Positions 53,294 through 62,688 of a DNA stretch of 64,000 nt are shown here, piece by piece. The stretch lies in contig NZ_JACSPZ010000001.1 in the NCBI RefSeq assembly GCF_014836905.1, forward strand, positions 592,891 through 656,890, in the 5' to 3' direction. How positions within the stretch are numbered: the stretch's first letter is position 1; each line of letters opens with the position of its first letter. The notes beneath the pieces are model-generated. The model ran no database searches, was not told the origin of the DNA, and saw nothing but the letters and a program-made list of their open reading frames with translations. The translations under genes were made by a program, and so were the position numbers. The stretch comes from Solibacillus faecavium (GTDB taxonomy: Bacteria > Bacillota > Bacilli > Bacillales_A > Planococcaceae).

Positions 53294-53321
53294 ATTACAG
53301 TTCTGTAACAATAAGGTTACA
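53294..53321 (-). promoter_or_regulatory. Triple WalR-type box upstream of the NlpC/P60 gene
   Basis: On the minus strand TGTAAC, 5 bases, TGTTAC, 5 bases, TGTAAT. Each fits TGTWAH with the 5-base spacing of the WalR (YycF) site. WalRK controls NlpC/P60 and LysM hydrolases in Bacillus and Staphylococcus. It lies 76-103 bases before the start. The motif is seen; the regulator is inferred. Confidence 0.6.
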
Positions 53322-53481
53322 TATACCCTATTCCGTCATTCTTTAAACTCATAATAAAAACCTATTTATAATAGAGGTTTAGAACTATACTACTAAAAAT
53401 CGAAGCTATTTTTTTGTAACAATTACCTTAAATTGACGTCTATGTTGTAATAATTGTAATATTAAGGTTCGGTTATGTAAT
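53322..53481. other. Intergenic remainder between the two hydrolase genes
   Basis: AT-rich with several short palindromic AT words (TAATAATTGTAATATTA type), but no feature I can name. It is part of the 318-base gap between the two NlpC/P60 genes. Confidence 0.4.
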
Positions 53482-53533
53482 AGAAAAAGAACTAGTAAAC
53501 GACATACTACGTGTATTTATTAGTTCTTTTTCT
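53482..53533 (-). terminator. Terminator of the LysM-NlpC/P60 gene
   Basis: AGAAAAAGAACTA and TAGTTCTTTTTCT are perfect arms of 13 bases around a 26-base loop that is itself partly complementary. On the minus strand the arm ends in CTTTTTCT. It lies directly at the gene end (stop at 53537). Confidence 0.75.
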
Positions 53534-53536
53534 AAA

Positions 53537-54502
53537 TTATTTTAAATTATTTAGTCGTTTATAAGCAACAAAGCGTTCTGACCAGTATTTTTCATTAACA
53601 TTTGAAATCGTGATTCCTTTAGAACCAGCATGTATAAATTCATCATTCCCCAAATAAATCCCCATATGAGAAATAGTCGGAATAAAGGTGTTTTTGAAAA
53701 ACACTAAATCTCCTGGCACCGGTTGCGCTACCTTCGTTGTATCCTGCTCGAAATACATAAGACTACTTTTACGATCCATTTGTATACCTACTGAATTGAA
53801 TACAAAGTTTACGAAGCCACTGCAGTCAAAACCTTCAATAGTTGTCCCGCCATATTTATAAGGGGTACCTATTGTTCCATTTGCAATAGCAATGGCATGA
53901 GTATATAAAGCTTCCGTCTGATGCGAAACAGTACCAGGTAAGGCAAGTTCCCTGCTTAATTGCTTCTCAATCACTTCATCTGCGGTTTGTTTAAAGTTAA
54001 TTTCGGCTTCGACGTTAGCGGCAGTCGGTGCTTCAACAGCTTGATCCTTTTTAGCTTGTGTGCCAATTGCAAGCTTTTGTCCGACTTTGATGGCATCAGA
54101 ATTCAAGTTATTCCATTGCTTTAAACTTACAATCGATACATTATACTTTTTAGCAATATTTGTTAAATTATCACCTTTAGCTACTGTATGAAAATGAGCG
54201 CTTTCTGGCACTTTCACCTTTTCTTCTACAACAGAAATTGCTTTAACTTTACTTATTCCGGTTGTAGTAACAGTATTCTTAATAGGAGCTACTACTAGTT
54301 TTTGTGCTATGTAAATCCGATCTTCAGTTAGTTTATTCCATTGTTTCAGCTGATGTATTGTCGTGTTGTGGGCTTTCGCAATTTTTGTTAATGTATCACC
54401 CTTTTTTACCGAATAAGAAGGTGCGGCTTCTACAGTTGGCGTTACTAGTAAGGCTGTCGAAAATACTATTCCCGTTAGCATTACCTTCCATTTAATATTC
54501 AT
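53537..54502 (-). CDS. LysM-LysM-NlpC/P60 secreted endopeptidase
   Basis: A 321-residue cell-wall hydrolase, similar in layout to LytE/LytF. Signal peptide 1-24 (VMLTGIVFSTALLVTPTVEA), two LysM peptidoglycan-binding domains at about 28-70 (YSVKKGDTLTKIAKAHNTTI) and 105-150 (HTVAKGDNLTNIAKKYNVSI), a linker, then the NlpC/P60 domain with Cys in FDCSGFVNFVF and His in SHMGIYLGNDEFIHAG. ATG 54502 has AGAAGGAGGAG upstream; the frame extends to 54637 without a signal-like start. Confidence 0.94.
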   Translation of the reverse strand: MNIKWKVMLTGIVFSTALLVTPTVEAAPSYSVKKGDTLTKIAKAHNTTIHQLKQWNKLTEDRIYIAQKLVVAPIKNTVTTTGISKVKAISVVEEKVKVPESAHFHTVAKGDNLTNIAKKYNVSIVSLKQWNNLNSDAIKVGQKLAIGTQAKKDQAVEAPTAANVEAEINFKQTADEVIEKQLSRELALPGTVSHQTEALYTHAIAIANGTIGTPYKYGGTTIEGFDCSGFVNFVFNSVGIQMDRKSSLMYFEQDTTKVAQPVPGDLVFFKNTFIPTISHMGIYLGNDEFIHAGSKGITISNVNEKYWSERFVAYKRLNNLK

Positions 54503-54812
54503 TTGGAAAACTCCTCCTTCTACTATGAAACTCCTAATCAAATCTATTTTACTTAATTTACAATAGAGGAAACAACATGCCAATAGATAGAATAACAATA
54601 AAAATATTAACAAATTATGAATATTATTATACTTCATTACCTATTAAGTGTTAATTGAATTTTGTCCAAATTGCGTAAATTAAGGTACAGGGTAAATTTA
54701 CCTTGCTCGTTATACTTGTTTTTTACTATTTTTATGATAGAATTAATTTCTGTGAAAAGATTTAAATTTTTAGAAAGTTTTGTATTTTCAAATTAAAAGG
54801 AGTTCAGTCAAC
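54503..54812. other. Divergent control region of the LysM hydrolase and brnQ
   Basis: A 310-base gap. A sigma-A promoter for the minus-strand gene lies at 54626-54654. The plus half is AT-rich with a possible brnQ promoter near 54715-54743 (TTGTTT/TAGAAT, spacing short). No T-box, riboswitch or WalR motif is seen. Confidence 0.5.
54626..54654 (-). promoter_or_regulatory. Sigma-A promoter of the LysM hydrolase gene
   Basis: TTAACA, exactly 17 bases, TATAAT on the minus strand. It predicts a leader of roughly 115 bases before ATG 54502. Confidence 0.65.
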
Positions 54813-56132
54813 ATGAGTAACAAGACAAGTTTTATTCGTGATAATATCGCGGTAGGTTTTATGTTATTTGCGCTTTTCCTAGGTGCAGGTAATATCATAT
54901 TCCCGCCCCAATTAGGTCAAATGGCAGGGGAAAATATACTAATATCTATGATTGGATTTTTAATAACAGGAGTAGGGCTACCTCTTTTGGGTATAATTGC
55001 CGTTGCAAAAAATGGCGGTGATTTGGAAGTATTAGCAGGTCGTATTAATCCATATTTCGGAATCATCTTTACTTCTATTATTTATTTATCTATTGGACCA
55101 TTCTTTGCGATTCCGCGAACAGGTGCCGTATCTTATTCAATCGGGGTTGCACCATTTTTATCTGATACAATGCAGGAAAGCTGGGTCCCATTATTTATTA
55201 CAACTATCTTATTTTTCGGATTAACATTCTACTTAGCATACAATCCGACAAAAATAGTCGATCGTGTAGGGAAAATTTTAACACCGGCTCTTTTAATCGT
55301 TATTTGTTTCCTTGCGATTAAAGCGATTATTACTCCAATGGGTGAGATTGGTGAGTCACAAGGCGCATATATAAATAATGCTTTCGGTGAATCATTCATA
55401 CAAGGCTATTTAACGATGGATGTACTTGCCTCATTAGTATTTGGTATTGTAATCATTCAATCTTTAGTAGCTCGAGGAGTAACTGAAAAAGCACAACAAA
55501 TTAAAATCACTGTCTTTGCAGGCATTGTCGCTGCACTTGGGTTAGCCTTTGTATATGTATCATTAGGATATATCGGAGTGACGAGTACTTCAGCTATTGG
55601 CTTCCATAAAGATGGCGGAACTATTATCTCATTAGCTGCACAACAACTTTACGGTCAAGCAGGTAATATTATTTTATCGGCAGTCATCATTTTAGCGTGT
55701 TTAACAACATCAGTTGGTTTGTTATCGGCAAATGCGACTTTCTTCCATAAAATTTTCCCTAAAGTTTCTTATCAAGTGTATTTAGTTATTTTTGCGCTAT
55801 TCAGTTTCGGTGTTTCAAACTTTGGCCTAGAAGATTTAATTAACTTATCATTACCAGTATTAGTAGCGATTTATCCATTTGCTATTGTGCTTATGTTATT
55901 CGCACTATTCGGTAACTTATTTAACCATGCACCGAGCGTTTATGGCATGGCATTAATATTTACAGGAATTGTTGCGATTTATGATGGCATAAAACAAGCT
56001 GGTTTTGAAATTGAAGCCTATGATAACTTCCTATCAATATTCCCATTATACGAGCAAGGTATCGCATGGGTTGTCCCAGCATTGGTCGGCGGGGTTATCG
56101 GCTACATTATGTACTTAGTAAAACGAAAATAA
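54813..56132 (+). CDS. brnQ: BrnQ branched-chain amino acid:cation symporter
   Basis: A LIVCS-family transporter for Leu, Ile and Val. The 439-residue product has about twelve membrane helices and opens with the family stretch NIAVGFMLFALFLGAGNIIF, followed by PPQLGQMAGENI and PFFAIPRTGAVSYSIGV. ATG 54813 has AAAAGGAG upstream; the frame begins earlier at 54780 without a ribosome-binding site. Monocistronic. Confidence 0.95.
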   Translation: MSNKTSFIRDNIAVGFMLFALFLGAGNIIFPPQLGQMAGENILISMIGFLITGVGLPLLGIIAVAKNGGDLEVLAGRINPYFGIIFTSIIYLSIGPFFAIPRTGAVSYSIGVAPFLSDTMQESWVPLFITTILFFGLTFYLAYNPTKIVDRVGKILTPALLIVICFLAIKAIITPMGEIGESQGAYINNAFGESFIQGYLTMDVLASLVFGIVIIQSLVARGVTEKAQQIKITVFAGIVAALGLAFVYVSLGYIGVTSTSAIGFHKDGGTIISLAAQQLYGQAGNIILSAVIILACLTTSVGLLSANATFFHKIFPKVSYQVYLVIFALFSFGVSNFGLEDLINLSLPVLVAIYPFAIVLMLFALFGNLFNHAPSVYGMALIFTGIVAIYDGIKQAGFEIEAYDNFLSIFPLYEQGIAWVVPALVGGVIGYIMYLVKRK

Positions 56133-56142
56133 GTGTGATGAT

Positions 56143-56186
56143 AAAGAGGGTACGTTAAAAGTGGAAACTTTTAATGTACCCTCTTT
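56143..56186 (+). terminator. Terminator of brnQ
   Basis: Twenty-base arms (56143-56162 and 56167-56186, one G-U) with a GGAA loop. The following T-run is short. Confidence 0.8.
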
Positions 56187-56272
56187 AACTATGGCGTATA
56201 ATAGAAATAACAATAATATGGAAGTTATTCTATTCCCATTATTCCACAAAAATAAATTAATGAGGTGGACTC

Positions 56273-57640
56273 ATGATAAAAAAGCATTTGTCAGCACTGC
56301 TATTTTCCATTTTGTGCTTAACAATTCCATTTACTGTGCTCGCTGCTCCTCTGGAGGAAGCAAAGCAAATCGTGAAGGAAAACTATGTCGGCACAATCAA
56401 TGGTGATATCAACCGCGCAACAAGTATCGAGCAACTAATGAATATGCTCGACCCATATTCAACCTACTTTACCGTAGAGGAATTTGAAGAATTCATTAAT
56501 GGCGTTGAGCTTACTTCAGTCGGAATAGGCGTAGTCATTGAAAAAGTAGAAAAAGGTATTTTAATTACCGAGGTTATTGAGGGAGGCAGTGCAAAAAGTG
56601 CTGGCTTAAAAGTAGGTGACATTATTACTGAAGTCGATGGCGTGTCTACTCCCCCCCTTACAATCGATCAAGCCTCTTCCCGTATTAAAGGAGCGGAAAA
56701 AACTACAGTCTCTTTAACGTTATTACGTGAAGATGGTACCACTTTAAAAAAGAATTTAACACGTAAAGCTTTTTCAATGCCAAATGTAGAGACGAAGATT
56801 TTATATGGAAACACCGGCTATATTTCCTTAAACTCATTTTCAAATGATACTGCCAGCTTAGTAACAAAAGCGATTCGTGATTTGAAAAATAAAGGAGCCA
56901 AAACGTTTATATTTGATTTACAAAATAATGGTGGGGGTTATGTGACCGCAGCAGAGCAGCTCATTGGAATGTTCCCCCATGCTATTTATGCTTACAAAAT
57001 TACCGAAGCTACCGGAACTTCCAATGTCCGTTCTATTAAACAGTCCAGTACATTCCCAGCTGATACGAAGTTACTCATAAATAAATTTAGTGCCAGCTCA
57101 TCGGAAATGACAGCAGCCGCACTTTTGGATCAAAAGTCCGCAATATTATATGGGCAAACAACGTATGGAAAAGGCTCAATGCAGGGGTTTTATGAACTTG
57201 AAGATGGCAGCTTCCTAAAATTAACGGTTGGCCATTTCTACGGTCCAAATGGTACGAAAATTAACGAGGTTGGAGTAAAACCGAATATACAAACTGTGAG
57301 TAATCCACTCTTCAAAGCTCATTACGATACAATTGCATCTAACTTAAACAATTATAAAGAAATAACATCCTTAAAAAACGTACCATTAAATAAAACATTT
57401 AAAATCAACTTTTCTGATAATCTTGCTAAATCAATTGATACGACATCAATAGACTTAGTTGAACTTGGCGGGAACATTGTTGAAACATCCTATAAAGTAT
57501 CAGGGCGACAGCTTCTAGTCACACCTAAAAATGAGTTAACAGCCGGAAAAGAGTATGCCTTAATTATTCATCCAAAAGTTAAAGGAGAAAAAGGCAATAA
57601 ATTAAAAACAGGTATTTACTTGCACGTTACAACAAAATAA
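56273..57640 (+). CDS. Secreted S41 (C-terminal processing) peptidase with PDZ and C-terminal Ig-like domain
   Basis: A 455-residue serine protease. Signal peptide 1-24 (SALLFSILCLTIPFTVLAAP), a short helical N-terminal part (about 30-75), PDZ domain (about 80-165, SVGIGVVIEK, AGLKVGDIITEVDG), and the S41 catalytic core with nucleophile Ser in FSASSSEMTAAAL and Lys in TTYGKGSMQG. The C-terminal 90 residues look like an SbsA/Big-type Ig domain (KTFKINFSDNLAKSIDTTSI, ending KLKTGIYLHV), which is unusual for CtpA and suggests surface attachment. Its target is unknown. Confidence 0.9.
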   Translation: MIKKHLSALLFSILCLTIPFTVLAAPLEEAKQIVKENYVGTINGDINRATSIEQLMNMLDPYSTYFTVEEFEEFINGVELTSVGIGVVIEKVEKGILITEVIEGGSAKSAGLKVGDIITEVDGVSTPPLTIDQASSRIKGAEKTTVSLTLLREDGTTLKKNLTRKAFSMPNVETKILYGNTGYISLNSFSNDTASLVTKAIRDLKNKGAKTFIFDLQNNGGGYVTAAEQLIGMFPHAIYAYKITEATGTSNVRSIKQSSTFPADTKLLINKFSASSSEMTAAALLDQKSAILYGQTTYGKGSMQGFYELEDGSFLKLTVGHFYGPNGTKINEVGVKPNIQTVSNPLFKAHYDTIASNLNNYKEITSLKNVPLNKTFKINFSDNLAKSIDTTSIDLVELGGNIVETSYKVSGRQLLVTPKNELTAGKEYALIIHPKVKGEKGNKLKTGIYLHVTTK

Positions 57641-57647
57641 AAGAACA

Positions 57648-57679
57648 GAGACGATTCGAATTTAGTTACGAATCGTCTC
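57648..57679. terminator. Bidirectional terminator between the protease and tetR genes
   Basis: GAGACGATTCG and CGAATCGTCTC are perfect 11-base arms with a ten-base loop between the convergent stops at 57640 and 57686. Confidence 0.88.
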
Positions 57680-57685
57680 TTATAT

Positions 57686-58282
57686 TTATTGATGAACTAA
57701 GCTTTTCTCATTTGAAAAATAAATCATACTAATATCTTGGGCTAATTGCTCTGGATTTGTTTTATTCGTTAATAAGTTTGTTAGTGTTAAACGCTCCATC
57801 GACCCGATCAAACTTTCTGCTAGAACTGTCGCATTAACCTGTTTCGCTACTGAATACTCATTTAAATTATTGTTAATGACATTTTCTAATTTCGAAACAA
57901 GCATTTGCTTTACAGCCGTAGATTGCTCTGCATCATAAAATCCGATTTTCGTTAAGTTAGGATTTTTCATGAAATAGTCAAACATCTTTTTTAAATTTTT
58001 TTGAATAATGTCTGTTGCATAGTTTTCATTAGTTACATCATTTGATGCGTCGGAAAATAGTTCAACTAATTCATTTTGGAACTGTTCATTTAAATCATTA
58101 AATAATGTTTCTTTACTTTGGAAATATAAATAAAATGTAGGCTGCGTTAAATTTGCTGCTTTTACTATGTCACTTATTTTCGTTTGATGATAACCGTATG
58201 TAGAAAATAACTCAATTGCCTTTTCTAGTAATAGCTTTTTGCTTTTTTCACCGCTTGAATTTACACGACGTCCTCTTGCCAT
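57686..58282 (-). CDS. TetR/AcrR family transcriptional regulator
   Basis: A 198-residue repressor type. N-terminal helix-turn-helix (LLEKAIELFSTYGYHQTKIS, NLTQPTFYLYFQSKETLF) and a helical ligand domain. No target operator with clear dyad lies near, and no divergent transporter is found; murJ ends 290 bp upstream on the same strand. Its role is unknown. Confidence 0.93.
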   Translation of the reverse strand: MARGRRVNSSGEKSKKLLLEKAIELFSTYGYHQTKISDIVKAANLTQPTFYLYFQSKETLFNDLNEQFQNELVELFSDASNDVTNENYATDIIQKNLKKMFDYFMKNPNLTKIGFYDAEQSTAVKQMLVSKLENVINNNLNEYSVAKQVNATVLAESLIGSMERLTLTNLLTNKTNPEQLAQDISMIYFSNEKSLVHQ

Positions 58283-58537
58283 ACCTCTCCACCCTTATCT
58301 CTATTTTAGATGATTAGTACATCATATAATTAATTCCAATTATTCCAAATACAATTATATATTAATTTTTTCTTAAAATAAAGGTATCTGTCATAAATAT
58401 AAGATATCATTGCATATTATGCAGTCTATTAACATTACTTTTGAATATTTTAATTGTTAGCAATCCGTAAATTGTCCTGCAAAGTAAAAAGTTTGGCTTT
58501 ATAAAGGACTTATTTCGCCATTAAATTCCTTTACCGA

Positions 58538-58570
58538 CAAAAAAGCGCATCCTCATTCGGATACGCCTTT
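58538..58570 (-). terminator. Terminator of the csaB-GT-murJ operon
   Basis: AAAGGCGTATCC and GGATGCGCTTT arms on the minus strand, followed by TTT, right at the murJ stop. The 58283-58537 gap is AT-rich with nothing else definite. Confidence 0.88.
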
Positions 58571-58572
58571 CT

Positions 58573-60090
58573 TTATTTTTTCCTGGAAATTTTCGCTTTT
58601 ACTTTCTCTGCAATTTGCTGAAGCTCCTGTATTTTGAAGACAAAAAGTATTATGAAATAACTAATTGAAGCAATTACAAATGTGAGTATAATATGCATCC
58701 ACTTTTGATCAATTACAATCCATTCGGCAATCGCCCAGTTAACCGCAATAAACACTAATCCAATTGCTGCCAGTTTTATGAACTGACCAATATTCTTGTT
58801 TACAAGCTTTAATTGGTACTTACTATGTAAAACAATAATAAGTAGCAGGAAGTTCACGATTGCACTGACTAATGTACCTAGTGCTACTGCATTTGCACCT
58901 AAAGCATCAATCGTAGCTAATACAACTGCGATATTCACACCGAATACCGTTAAAATACTAAAGATCATCGGTAGTACAGAGTTACCCTTTGCATAATAGA
59001 AACGTGTAATATACGTATTCGCGGCCAGGAAGAACATCGTTGTACTGAATACTTGCAGTAATGGTGCTGTAATTGCTGTAGATTCAGATCCGAATTTATT
59101 ATATTCAAATACTATCCGGATAATTCCCTCTGCCTGGAAGTAGAAGAACACGGAAACAGGTAGAACAAGTATGTATAGTAAGCGCATTCCACGAACGTAA
59201 AGTGCTTTTACAGACTCTGTATCTCCTTCTCCCTCTTTTCTACTAAGTAACGGGAAAATTACCGTCGTTACAGCGGTCATTAAGATTGCCTGTGGGAACT
59301 GTGACATTTTGGTTGCATAGTTCATTGCAGACCGAACCCCTTCTTCAAGCATTGCTGAAAAGAAACTCTGGATTAGTATATAAACCTGGGCTGTGGCACC
59401 ACCAAGTAAAATAGGTAATGCTACTTTCCATAGCATTTTTTGATCTTCTGCCCCTTTTAAGCTCGGCTTAAATGACATTTCTTTCACATTGCGTACACCA
59501 TATACTAAGAACAGGAACATACAAACGGCACCAACCAATGCACCGATACCCATTCCAATTGGTCCCATCATAATAGATAATACAACCGATACGATTAAAA
59601 ATGAGCCATTATATATAAGTACAGAAAATGCCGATAAATGGTAGCGACCTTGTACATTTAAAATACCGCTCATCCAAGTCGATAACACGAGCATAATCGT
59701 TGATGGCATCATCCAAAAGTACAGAGAGCGCAGTATTTCATATTCTGCTTCGTCTTTCACATGGAAAAACTGCATTAATATCGGATCTGCCAAAACCATA
59801 AACAAAATGACAACAAGCGTAATGGTAATGAGTATCGTTGTAAATGTACGACGAATATATTCCGTAATGCTTGACGTAGTTTTATGGTAAACCGATATAA
59901 ACGCAGTCGTAAACGCCCCACCAATTACTAAATACAAAAAGTTAGGGATCGTATAAGCATTAACAATACTATCCGAATATAGCGTTGTTCCGAATGCGGT
60001 TGCGATATATGTCTCCCGGGCAAAACCAACTAACCTAGCTATTATATTAATAACAGCTACTGCCCCTATTATTTTTAAAATTCCTTTCAA
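58573..60090 (-). CDS. murJ: MurJ/MVF-family lipid-linked oligosaccharide flippase
   Basis: A 505-residue membrane protein with about 14 helices of the MOP superfamily. The opening IIGAVAVINIIARLVGFARE and the periplasmic/charged cavity motifs (Arg in FARETYIA and FYYAKGN) fit MurJ-type flippases. Because it lies in an operon with a glycosyltransferase and a pyruvyltransferase, it may flip a secondary wall polymer or exopolysaccharide precursor rather than only lipid II. The start is TTG 60090 with a weak ribosome-binding site. Confidence 0.87.
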   Translation of the reverse strand: MKGILKIIGAVAVINIIARLVGFARETYIATAFGTTLYSDSIVNAYTIPNFLYLVIGGAFTTAFISVYHKTTSSITEYIRRTFTTILITITLVVILFMVLADPILMQFFHVKDEAEYEILRSLYFWMMPSTIMLVLSTWMSGILNVQGRYHLSAFSVLIYNGSFLIVSVVLSIMMGPIGMGIGALVGAVCMFLFLVYGVRNVKEMSFKPSLKGAEDQKMLWKVALPILLGGATAQVYILIQSFFSAMLEEGVRSAMNYATKMSQFPQAILMTAVTTVIFPLLSRKEGEGDTESVKALYVRGMRLLYILVLPVSVFFYFQAEGIIRIVFEYNKFGSESTAITAPLLQVFSTTMFFLAANTYITRFYYAKGNSVLPMIFSILTVFGVNIAVVLATIDALGANAVALGTLVSAIVNFLLLIIVLHSKYQLKLVNKNIGQFIKLAAIGLVFIAVNWAIAEWIVIDQKWMHIILTFVIASISYFIILFVFKIQELQQIAEKVKAKISRKK

Positions 60091-60125
60091 CGCTTATCAC
60101 AATCCTTTATTTAATTACAGTTACT

Positions 60126-61214
60126 TTATTTGGCATGTGTTGTGTAGAGCTCTTTTAGACGAGTAATAATTTCTTTAGCATCATGAAGTTCAAGCAGTTC
60201 GTTCACTCGTGATTCATTTACTTGCATACCTTCTTTTACTGCATTTTCAAGTGCGAGCTGTAGCAGAATCTCATCTTTAGGTGGGACTAATACGCCGGCA
60301 CCATCTGCCAACATGTAATGCAAGCCTCCGACATCAGATGCAATTACAGGTGTCCCACAGCTCATCGCCTCTAACGCTACTAATCCAAGCCCCTCAATAT
60401 AGGAAGGAAGGACAAAAACGTCCGCTGCCTGGAAATACCGGGCTAATTCATGCTGTGGCATTGGCTCAATAAAATGAATGTCGGCATTACCTTGTGCAAG
60501 TTCCTTCACTTTACTTGTAAAATTCGCATCCTTTGTCGATCCTACACAGTAAAGCGCTGATTGGCCAGGTGCGCTTTCAGTAACTTTATTGAAGGCTTGT
60601 ATAAGTTCTGCGACACCTTTTTCTCGAATAATATTGCCCACAAACAAAAAGTTCGTTTTTTCCGGGTCCATTCCAAGCTGTACAGCACACTGTTTTTTAT
60701 CTTCTGTTTTTTTGAAAACATTACGGTCAATACCCATACTCATAACCGTAATTTTATCGTTAGGAACGTTGAAGCTCTTTTCAATTGTAGTCGCAAGCTC
60801 TTCCCCAACTGCAATGACATGGTCGGCCGATTGCAGAATTTTTTCTGTAAACTGGCGAATTTGCCCACCCTTTTTGGCCATTTTATTAATATCTCCGCCA
60901 TGAGCTGTTACGATATAAGGAATATTGTAGCGTTTTTTTAAATAATAGCTAAACAGTCCGCTCGGAAAAACATAGTGACTATGTGTGAGCGAAATTTCTC
61001 GCTTATTAGCGCGGAAAGTACGCATAACATTTCGCGCCCATTTCGCATATTTAAACAATACATTTTTCTTTCCTGTTGCCGGATTCGTATTAACAGCTAG
61101 TAATGTTTCGATACCTTCTTGTTCAAGTTGCTCAACCTGATTTTTCACAAAAATGCCGTAAGCTAAATGCTCCTTTGATGGATACATATTGCTAATGACT
61201 AAAACTTTTTTCAT
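60126..61214 (-). CDS. Glycosyltransferase family 4 protein
   Basis: A 362-residue GT-B enzyme: N-terminal SNMYPSKEHLAYGIFVKNQV, the donor-binding LFVGNIIREKGVAELIQAF and LPSYIEGLGLVALEAMSCGT with the EX7E glutamates. It likely adds a hexose to a lipid-linked wall polymer. It overlaps the upstream csaB-like gene by 4 bases (ATGA) and precedes murJ by 35 bases. No signal peptide is present. The sugar is not predictable. Confidence 0.92.
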   Translation of the reverse strand: MKKVLVISNMYPSKEHLAYGIFVKNQVEQLEQEGIETLLAVNTNPATGKKNVLFKYAKWARNVMRTFRANKREISLTHSHYVFPSGLFSYYLKKRYNIPYIVTAHGGDINKMAKKGGQIRQFTEKILQSADHVIAVGEELATTIEKSFNVPNDKITVMSMGIDRNVFKKTEDKKQCAVQLGMDPEKTNFLFVGNIIREKGVAELIQAFNKVTESAPGQSALYCVGSTKDANFTSKVKELAQGNADIHFIEPMPQHELARYFQAADVFVLPSYIEGLGLVALEAMSCGTPVIASDVGGLHYMLADGAGVLVPPKDEILLQLALENAVKEGMQVNESRVNELLELHDAKEIITRLKELYTTHAK

Positions 61215-62356
61215 GATCTTTTAGCACCTTCTTTTAAAAGCCGCTCTCCTAATGCTGATTTTTCTTTAAATGACGCATTTGTACGAGCAGCTAATTTTTG
61301 TGCACCGTTCCAATCTAAAGCCATATCGTTAAAAAGCATTGCAAATTTATCGTCTGATTTATGAAGTTCTTCGATTGGTAAAGAATAATTTCCTAGCCCA
61401 GCCATTTGTAAAAAGTCATTTACTTTCACATGGTACGACACACCAATAATCGGCGTTTTTGCATCTGTTGCTAAAATCAGTGAGTGCAGTCGTGTACCGA
61501 TTAATACATCGAATGTAGCTGTAAGATCTAAAATACGTTGGGGCGGTAAGTTTTCATCAATGATTTTTGTATTTTGTGCGTGCTTCATTTTCGCCTGAAT
61601 ATTTTTTGTTACGTCAGCATCTTGTGGATATTTCGTAGCAAAAAACGTAACTTCAACTTGCTGCTCTTCAATTAAACGGTCTAAATTTTTCGCCATACCA
61701 TCTATATAATTCTCATACTTTGCCTCATCACCTGTTGGCCAGTATGAAGCATTATAATAAGGTACCGCTGTCACACCTACTGATTTTGGTTTTTCGTTAT
61801 AATTTGAACGTTCTACTTCTAAACTAAATGCCGGATCCCCAATTACAGGCACATCTCGTTTTACTCCAATCGATTTTAAAAGAGCTTGGGATTGTGGATC
61901 GCGCACAGAAATATTTTGTGCATGCTTTGCCATGTAGCGTATGAACCATTTCCCTAAACCTGTATTTAGAGGTCCAGCTCCGCAGCCATATACAACATAA
62001 GGTACATTGTTATTATGAGCCATCATCGCATATGAGCCGTATAATGGGGCTTCACGTTTATAAAGATCCATTAAAATACCACCGCCGCCAATAACGACGA
62101 AATCGAGATTTTTTACCACTTTAGAATTCTCTTTATATGTTTTAGCGAACGTTTTTACCGCATTTCCATTTTTGTAATATAACGGAGCACTTTGGACACT
62201 ATAACGTTCTGCTGTTTGTGTCGGATTATTGCTAAACACCGTTATATTTTGTGTATCTATTTGAAATACTTTTTGTAGTTGGCGAATGATACTTAATAAA
62301 ATCGCCTCATCCCCATTGTTATCATTTCCGTAATTTCCGACAATTCCAATTTTCAT
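61211..62356 (-). CDS. csaB: CsaB-like polysaccharide pyruvyl transferase
   Basis: It adds ketal-linked pyruvate to wall polysaccharide, the ligand of SLH domains that anchors S-layer proteins. The 381-residue product has the opening KIGIVGNYGNDNNGDEAILL, VIGGGGILMDLYKREAPLYG, and IGTRLHSLILATDAKTPIIG of the family. Together with SecA2/SlaP this suggests an S-layer. It is the first gene of the csaB-GT-murJ operon. AAAGGATGAT precedes the ATG. Another member of the pyruvyltransferase family acting on an exopolysaccharide is the alternative. Confidence 0.85.
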   Translation of the reverse strand: MKIGIVGNYGNDNNGDEAILLSIIRQLQKVFQIDTQNITVFSNNPTQTAERYSVQSAPLYYKNGNAVKTFAKTYKENSKVVKNLDFVVIGGGGILMDLYKREAPLYGSYAMMAHNNNVPYVVYGCGAGPLNTGLGKWFIRYMAKHAQNISVRDPQSQALLKSIGVKRDVPVIGDPAFSLEVERSNYNEKPKSVGVTAVPYYNASYWPTGDEAKYENYIDGMAKNLDRLIEEQQVEVTFFATKYPQDADVTKNIQAKMKHAQNTKIIDENLPPQRILDLTATFDVLIGTRLHSLILATDAKTPIIGVSYHVKVNDFLQMAGLGNYSLPIEELHKSDDKFAMLFNDMALDWNGAQKLAARTNASFKEKSALGERLLKEGAKRS

Positions 62357-62688
62357 CTATACAATCATCCTTTGAATCAAGCATTTATGTATGCCTGGTT
62401 TATTTCATTTTCATTTGAAAAAAGGGGGTGCAAAACTAACTTAGGAACCCCCTTCCACTTAATAAATTATATTTTAAGTATAGCATAATGTTCGTTTGAA
62501 ACGATATTCCCGAAAGTGAGATTACTTTATTCAATACGAAAAAATGTGTTTTTTCATTTAAATGACGGTTTGTATTTAGTATTGGTTGCGACCTGGTGAT
62601 TTCAGTCGTTTTTTCTTGGAAAATAGTCTATTTAACCCTATTTGCAGGAAAGTTAATTTTGATATAAATTGCAGTTAGGGGTGAGAAA
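62357..62688. other. Divergent control region of csaB and the NERD gene
   Basis: A 332-base gap. On the minus strand a terminator-like hairpin (62416-62454) lies in the csaB leader. The rest is AT-rich. No clear promoter pair with good spacing stands out. Confidence 0.5.
62416..62454 (-). terminator. Terminator-like hairpin in the csaB leader
   Basis: Minus strand: AAGGGGGT and ACCCCCTT arms with a 17-base loop followed by TTTTTT, 60-98 bases before the csaB start. No gene reads into it on this strand, so it may be an attenuator of the csaB operon or block antisense transcription from the NERD side. Confidence 0.55.

Noticed and set aside
60561..60941. 126- and 104-codon plus-strand frames opposite the GT4 gene
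   Set aside because: Antisense shadows of a conserved glycosyltransferase with no start signals.
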